64,000 nt of DNA from Marisediminicola sp040546025. GTDB taxonomy: Bacteria > Actinomycetota > Actinomycetes > Actinomycetales > Microbacteriaceae. The stretch spans positions 124,001 through 188,000 of the forward strand of contig NZ_JBEPNA010000004.1 in assembly GCF_040546025.1 (NCBI RefSeq), in the 5' to 3' direction. The first letter of the stretch is position 1; every line of letters starts with the position of its first letter. The notes beneath the pieces were generated by a model. It saw only the letters and a list, made by a program, of their open reading frames with translations, was not told where the DNA came from and made no database searches. Shown piece by piece: positions 60,676 through 64,000 of this stretch. The position numbers were made by a program, and so were the translations under genes.

Positions 60676-62281
60676 CGCCGACGTAGAGCAGCCGGCGTTC
60701 CTCATCGACAGCCGCGGGGGTCTTCGCATAGCTGATCGGAACGAGTCCCTCACTCAGCCCGATGACGAAGACCGTCTCCCACTCCAGACCCTTGGCCGAG
60801 TGCAGGGTCGCGAGGGTGACGGCATCCATCGTCGGCTCGTGCTGCCCCGCCGACCGCTCATAGAGGTCGTCCGAGAACTGCCGCAGCGTCGTGCCCGGCA
60901 CCGCCGACTCGGCGAGGCCCATGATCGCGTTGAGCGACTCCCACCGGTCGCGGACGGCACCGCGCGCCTCGGGCGCCTCCTGGGTCCAGCCGAGCGAGCG
61001 CAGCACATCGCTCACCGTCTTGAACAGCGGTTCGACGGTGTTCGCGACCGACGCGCCTTTGAGCATCATGAGTGTCTGCTTGACCTCGGGAAGGTCGAAG
61101 AACCGCTTGCCGCCCTTGAGCTGGTAGCCGATCCCGGCATCGCCGAGAGCGGCCTCGAGCACCGCGCCCTGCACGTTGATGCGGTAGAGCACGGCGATGT
61201 CCTGGGGGCGAGAGCCTGCGGCGACGAGGTCGGCGATCTGGCCGGCGACCCCGCGCGCCTCCGCGCGGTCGTCGCGGTAGGTCGTCACCGACGGCGCGAT
61301 CGCCTTCGGATGCGCCTTGCCCGGCACCGGTGCCGGCCGGTCCGCGGCGCGCAGGCGCAGCGAGCCGGCCCGGCCGCGCATGAGCTGGTTGGCCGTCTCC
61401 ACGATTGCGGGAGTCGAGCGGTAGTTCTGCTCGAGCCGCACGACAGTCGAGTTCGGGTAGCGGGACGGGAACGACAGAAGGAGGTCGGAGGACGCCCCGG
61501 CGAATGAGTAGATTGTCTGGCTCGCATCGCCGACGACGCAGACGTCCTGCCGGTCGCCGAGCCAGAGCTCGAGCAGCGACTGCTGCAGCGGCGAAACATC
61601 CTGGTACTCGTCGACGACGAAGAAGCGGTACTGCTCGCGCACCTGTTGCGCGACCCACGGTTCTGACTCGAGCATTCCGGCGGTGGCCAGCAGCACGTCC
61701 TCGAAGTCGATCTGGCGGCGTTCGTCCTTGACCTGCTCGTAGGCGCCGTGAAGGGCGACCATGCGGGTGGCGTCGAGGGAGTCGGGTGTGACGCGGCTTT
61801 CGACGACGGCCGCGTATTGGTCGAGGGTGAGCCTCGAAACCTTGCGCCACTCGATCTCGGCGGCGAGGTCGCGCAGCGTCGGGGTGTCGAGTTTGAGACG
61901 CAGGCTCTCCGCCGCGTGGGCGATCAGCCGCCCCTTCGACTCGAGGATGCGCGGCATGGTGCCGCCGACGACCTGCGGCCAGAAGAAGCCGAGCTGCGAA
62001 AGCGCGGAGGCATGGAAGGTACGGGCCGAGACTCCCCCGGCGCCGAGCTGGCGCAGCCGGCCGCGCAGCTCTCCGGCAGCCCGCGAGGTGAAGGTGAGTG
62101 CCATGACCCGGCCCGGAGGGTAGACGCCCGTCGCGACGCCGTAGGCGATGCGGTGGGTGATGGCCCGCGTCTTGCCGGTGCCGGCGCCGGCGAGCAGGCA
62201 GACCGGGCCGAGGAGAGCCTCGGCCGCGACACGCTGCTCCTCGTCGAGGCCAGCGAGCAGGGACTGGGCGGTCAGTGCCAC
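60536..62281 (-). CDS. UvrD/Rep-type ATP-dependent DNA helicase
   Basis: GTG 62281 gives a 581-residue SF1A helicase. Motifs in order: Q-motif LDEEQRVAAEA, Walker A LLAGAGTGKTRAI, TFTSRAAGELRGRL, Walker B FFVVDEYQDVS, VVGDASQTIY, RLEQNYRST, and LHSAKGLEWETVFV with VGVTRARERL at the end. Cytoplasmic; 3'-5' unwinding in repair or conflict resolution. It is shorter than full UvrD (about 720 residues), consistent with the short actinobacterial UvrD2/AdnAB-unrelated class, lacking the HRDC tail. It lies 25 bases after nudC. Confidence 0.92.
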   Translation of the reverse strand: MALTAQSLLAGLDEEQRVAAEALLGPVCLLAGAGTGKTRAITHRIAYGVATGVYPPGRVMALTFTSRAAGELRGRLRQLGAGGVSARTFHASALSQLGFFWPQVVGGTMPRILESKGRLIAHAAESLRLKLDTPTLRDLAAEIEWRKVSRLTLDQYAAVVESRVTPDSLDATRMVALHGAYEQVKDERRQIDFEDVLLATAGMLESEPWVAQQVREQYRFFVVDEYQDVSPLQQSLLELWLGDRQDVCVVGDASQTIYSFAGASSDLLLSFPSRYPNSTVVRLEQNYRSTPAIVETANQLMRGRAGSLRLRAADRPAPVPGKAHPKAIAPSVTTYRDDRAEARGVAGQIADLVAAGSRPQDIAVLYRINVQGAVLEAALGDAGIGYQLKGGKRFFDLPEVKQTLMMLKGASVANTVEPLFKTVSDVLRSLGWTQEAPEARGAVRDRWESLNAIMGLAESAVPGTTLRQFSDDLYERSAGQHEPTMDAVTLATLHSAKGLEWETVFVIGLSEGLVPISYAKTPAAVDEERRLLYVGVTRARERLHLSFAEAAPKRSTPRQPSRFLAELRNRIPDAAATVSGR

Positions 62282-62306
62282 GCGGTCGCCGTTCCCGAGA
62301 CGGCGG

Positions 62307-63233
62307 TCACCAGTCGCGCCGATCGATAATCGGCCCGCCGAACCAGTCCTCGAGGATCGCGCGCGCGATCGACGTCGGGCCGGGCAGCGCGATCTCGTCG
62401 AGGGAGGCGGCGAGCTCCTCCCGGCTGAACCAGCGCAGGTCGAGAATCTCCTGGCCGTCGGGGGTGAGGCGTGACTCGAGGCTCTGGTCGACGATCGCGC
62501 GGAAACCCAGCATGATCGACGCGGGGAACGGCCAGGGCTGCGAGCCGAGATACACCGGCTCGGCGATGCGGATGCCGGATTCCTCGAACACCTCGCGCAC
62601 GACGGCGTTTTCGAGCGACTCGCCCGGCTCGACGAAGCCGGCCAACAGCGAGTAGCGGTTGTTCTTCCAGAGCGCGTTGGATCCGAGCAGGATCCGGTCC
62701 TCGGCATCCGTCACGCCCACGATGATCGCCGCGTCGGTGCGGGGGAAGAGCTGGTGGTCGTCGTCCTCGGCCTTGCGCACCCACCCTCCCTGCACCGACA
62801 GCGTCGGCTTGCCGCTGCGCGGCGAGAAGCGGTGCGAGTCATGCCAATTGGCCATCGCGAGGGCCTCGGTGAACAGTCCGGCGTCACGGTCGCCGAGGCT
62901 CGCGCCAAGTGACCGGAGGTCGCCCCAGCGCGCATCGCCGCCGAGCGTCGCGGCGGCGGGCTCGGACAGCTTCGCGGCGACGAAGGGTGTCGCGGCGGCG
63001 TCGATGGAGCGGCCGAGGTAGATGAGGTACTCCGCCTCCGGGGCCTCGGCAGCGCCCAGCAGGGCGAGCGCTCCGTCGTCGGCCAGCAGCGCCTGCCCGT
63101 TGTGCAGCAGAAGCACGCGGGTGGAGTCGTCCGCCCACAGCTCGGCGAAGAGGTCGGGCCGGCCGCGTGCGAGGTAGTCGCGGTCGAGCTCGTGCCGCGA
63201 TAGCGGCAGACGGGCCGTGAACTCAAATGACAT
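62307..63233 (-). CDS. nudC: NADH pyrophosphatase NudC-like Nudix hydrolase
   Basis: A 308-residue protein with a complete Nudix box (GFVEPGESLENAVVREVFEE in part) and the NudC hallmark SQPWPFPAS about 15 residues later. It would cut NAD(H) or NAD-capped RNA. The usual zinc-ribbon cysteines are missing: the expected FCxxCG site reads FSPRSGKP, as in some actinobacterial members. It lies upstream of the helicase on the same strand, so they may be co-transcribed. Confidence 0.9.
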   Translation of the reverse strand: MSFEFTARLPLSRHELDRDYLARGRPDLFAELWADDSTRVLLLHNGQALLADDGALALLGAAEAPEAEYLIYLGRSIDAAATPFVAAKLSEPAAATLGGDARWGDLRSLGASLGDRDAGLFTEALAMANWHDSHRFSPRSGKPTLSVQGGWVRKAEDDDHQLFPRTDAAIIVGVTDAEDRILLGSNALWKNNRYSLLAGFVEPGESLENAVVREVFEESGIRIAEPVYLGSQPWPFPASIMLGFRAIVDQSLESRLTPDGQEILDLRWFSREELAASLDEIALPGPTSIARAILEDWFGGPIIDRRDW

Positions 63234-63330
63234 CGACGAACCTTACAATCTCGGGGATGTTCATGGCCTTCGGGAGGATTGTGCGTGGCGCACGACCGCG
63301 GCCGCCGCTCGACAACTTACCCTTGAGACC

Positions 63331-64000
63331 ATGGCCAGATCCCCACTCACTCTAGCCGCGCTCGCCACCTCGGCCGTAGCCGGCCTCGACGTCACGACAG
63401 CGAGCCGCCACGGCTCCGGTTCCGGGGGCGACTACGAGCAGGCCGCCCTCTCCACGCGTGACGGGCAGCGCCTGCTGATCCGTGTTCCCCGCAGCCCATC
63501 GGCTGAAACGCAGGCTTCCGCCGACCTGATCGCCCTGAGGGCGTTGAGCACCGGCATCCGCGCGCGCCTGCCCTTCTCGGCACCGACGCCCCTCGGCCAC
63601 GCGCCCGTCGGCGGAACGCGCGCGGTCGTCTGCGACCTTCTGCCCGGCTCCCCCGTCGGGCTCGAGCACGTCGCCGATGCGGACCTCGCCGAGTCGATCG
63701 GCCGTGCTGTCGCCGCGATCCACGCGCTACCGACGAGCTTCGTCGCCGATGCGGGACTCAGCATCGTGCGGCCCCTCGACGCCCTCGCCGCCGCCGTGAC
63801 GATCATGGACCAGGCCGTCGCGACCGGTCTCGTGCCCGCTGCGCTCGTCGTGCGCTGGGAGAACGCGACGGAGGACCCGACGCTGTGGCAGTTCGCCCCG
63901 ACCGTCATCCACGGTGCCATCACCGGCGGCACGCTGCTCACCGACGGCCAGAGAATCACCGGAGTCGTCGAGTGGCACGCCCTGGGCGTCGGCGACCCGG
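63331..64000 (+). CDS. Aminoglycoside phosphotransferase-fold protein, partial, likely pseudokinase
   Basis: The gene starts at ATG 63331 and runs off the right edge after 223 codons. Its N-lobe (LLIRVPRS with a Lys-equivalent Arg) and hinge (VVCDLLPGSPVGLE) match the APH/choline-kinase fold. In the catalytic loop the HGDxxxxN motif reads HGAITGGTL, and the metal-binding Asp of the DW motif is Glu (VVEWHALGVGDP). Both changes predict weak or no kinase activity. It is divergent from nudC. Confidence 0.75.
   Translation, partial: MARSPLTLAALATSAVAGLDVTTASRHGSGSGGDYEQAALSTRDGQRLLIRVPRSPSAETQASADLIALRALSTGIRARLPFSAPTPLGHAPVGGTRAVVCDLLPGSPVGLEHVADADLAESIGRAVAAIHALPTSFVADAGLSIVRPLDALAAAVTIMDQAVATGLVPAALVVRWENATEDPTLWQFAPTVIHGAITGGTLLTDGQRITGVVEWHALGVGDP

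Overview
The window is high-GC DNA from an actinobacterium. Codon use, the UPF0182 protein, the YlbL-like S16/PDZ protease, the DUF2342 metalloprotease-like gene, the UvrD/NudC pair and a DtxR/IdeR-type iron box all fit Actinomycetota. Microbacteriaceae is my best guess, but that is inference from gene families, not from a marker gene.

Layout. (1) 1-12.8 kb is ordinary chromosome: a minus-strand cell-wall polymer operon (TagB-like transferase, two GT2 glycosyltransferases, a CDP-alcohol transferase), an HtrA-type protease, two exported proteins, an aminotransferase convergent with a Nit2-like amidase, a LacI regulator, a lipase maturation factor and a GYD protein. (2) 11.6-21 kb is catabolic: a PucR regulator diverges from an aldehyde dehydrogenase / acyl-CoA ligase / GMC oxidoreductase operon that would take an alcohol to its acyl-CoA; a succinate-semialdehyde-type dehydrogenase and a frameshifted SDR follow. 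(3) 21.1-25.2 kb is a copper-type unit (DUF6153 protein, P1B ATPase with a CPD membrane motif) between two IS3 remnants. (4) A TetR / DUF6326 divergent pair shares two identical-half-site operators at 25.95-26.0 kb.

(5) 27.0-53.9 kb looks like two tandem genomic islands inserted downstream of an initiator tRNA-fMet gene (53862-53935, minus). Fragments of the tRNA 3' half, each followed by the same roughly 145-bp arm, lie at 27037 and 45942. The first island (about 18.9 kb) holds an intact IS21-family element, a manganese module (MntR-like regulator, CaCA exchanger, zinc-ribbon protein, yybP-ykoY-type riboswitch), an M56 protease with a sortase-like partner, DedA, a metallophosphoesterase, a PepSY protein, a two-component system coupled to an ABC transporter and lipoprotein, and many gene fragments. 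The second (about 7.9 kb) holds a MerR / thioredoxin-like / flavoprotein disulfide reductase cassette, an iron-box-controlled protein fusing adenylation, carrier and acyltransferase-3 domains, and a PLL-like lectin. No integrase gene was seen.

(6) 54-64 kb returns to conserved chromosome: UPF0182, S16/PDZ protease, DUF2342, a ThiF-like protein, UvrD helicase, NudC and a phosphotransferase-fold protein cut by the window edge.

The most interesting items are the single-polypeptide adenylation-carrier-acyltransferase under a probable iron box with a six-unit GGGTA repeat (a Dlt-like logic in one protein), and the riboswitch-controlled CaCA exchanger as a candidate manganese exporter. Several genes carry apparent one-base losses in C runs; these may be real decay or consensus errors in the assembly, and that should be settled before any of them is called a pseudogene.
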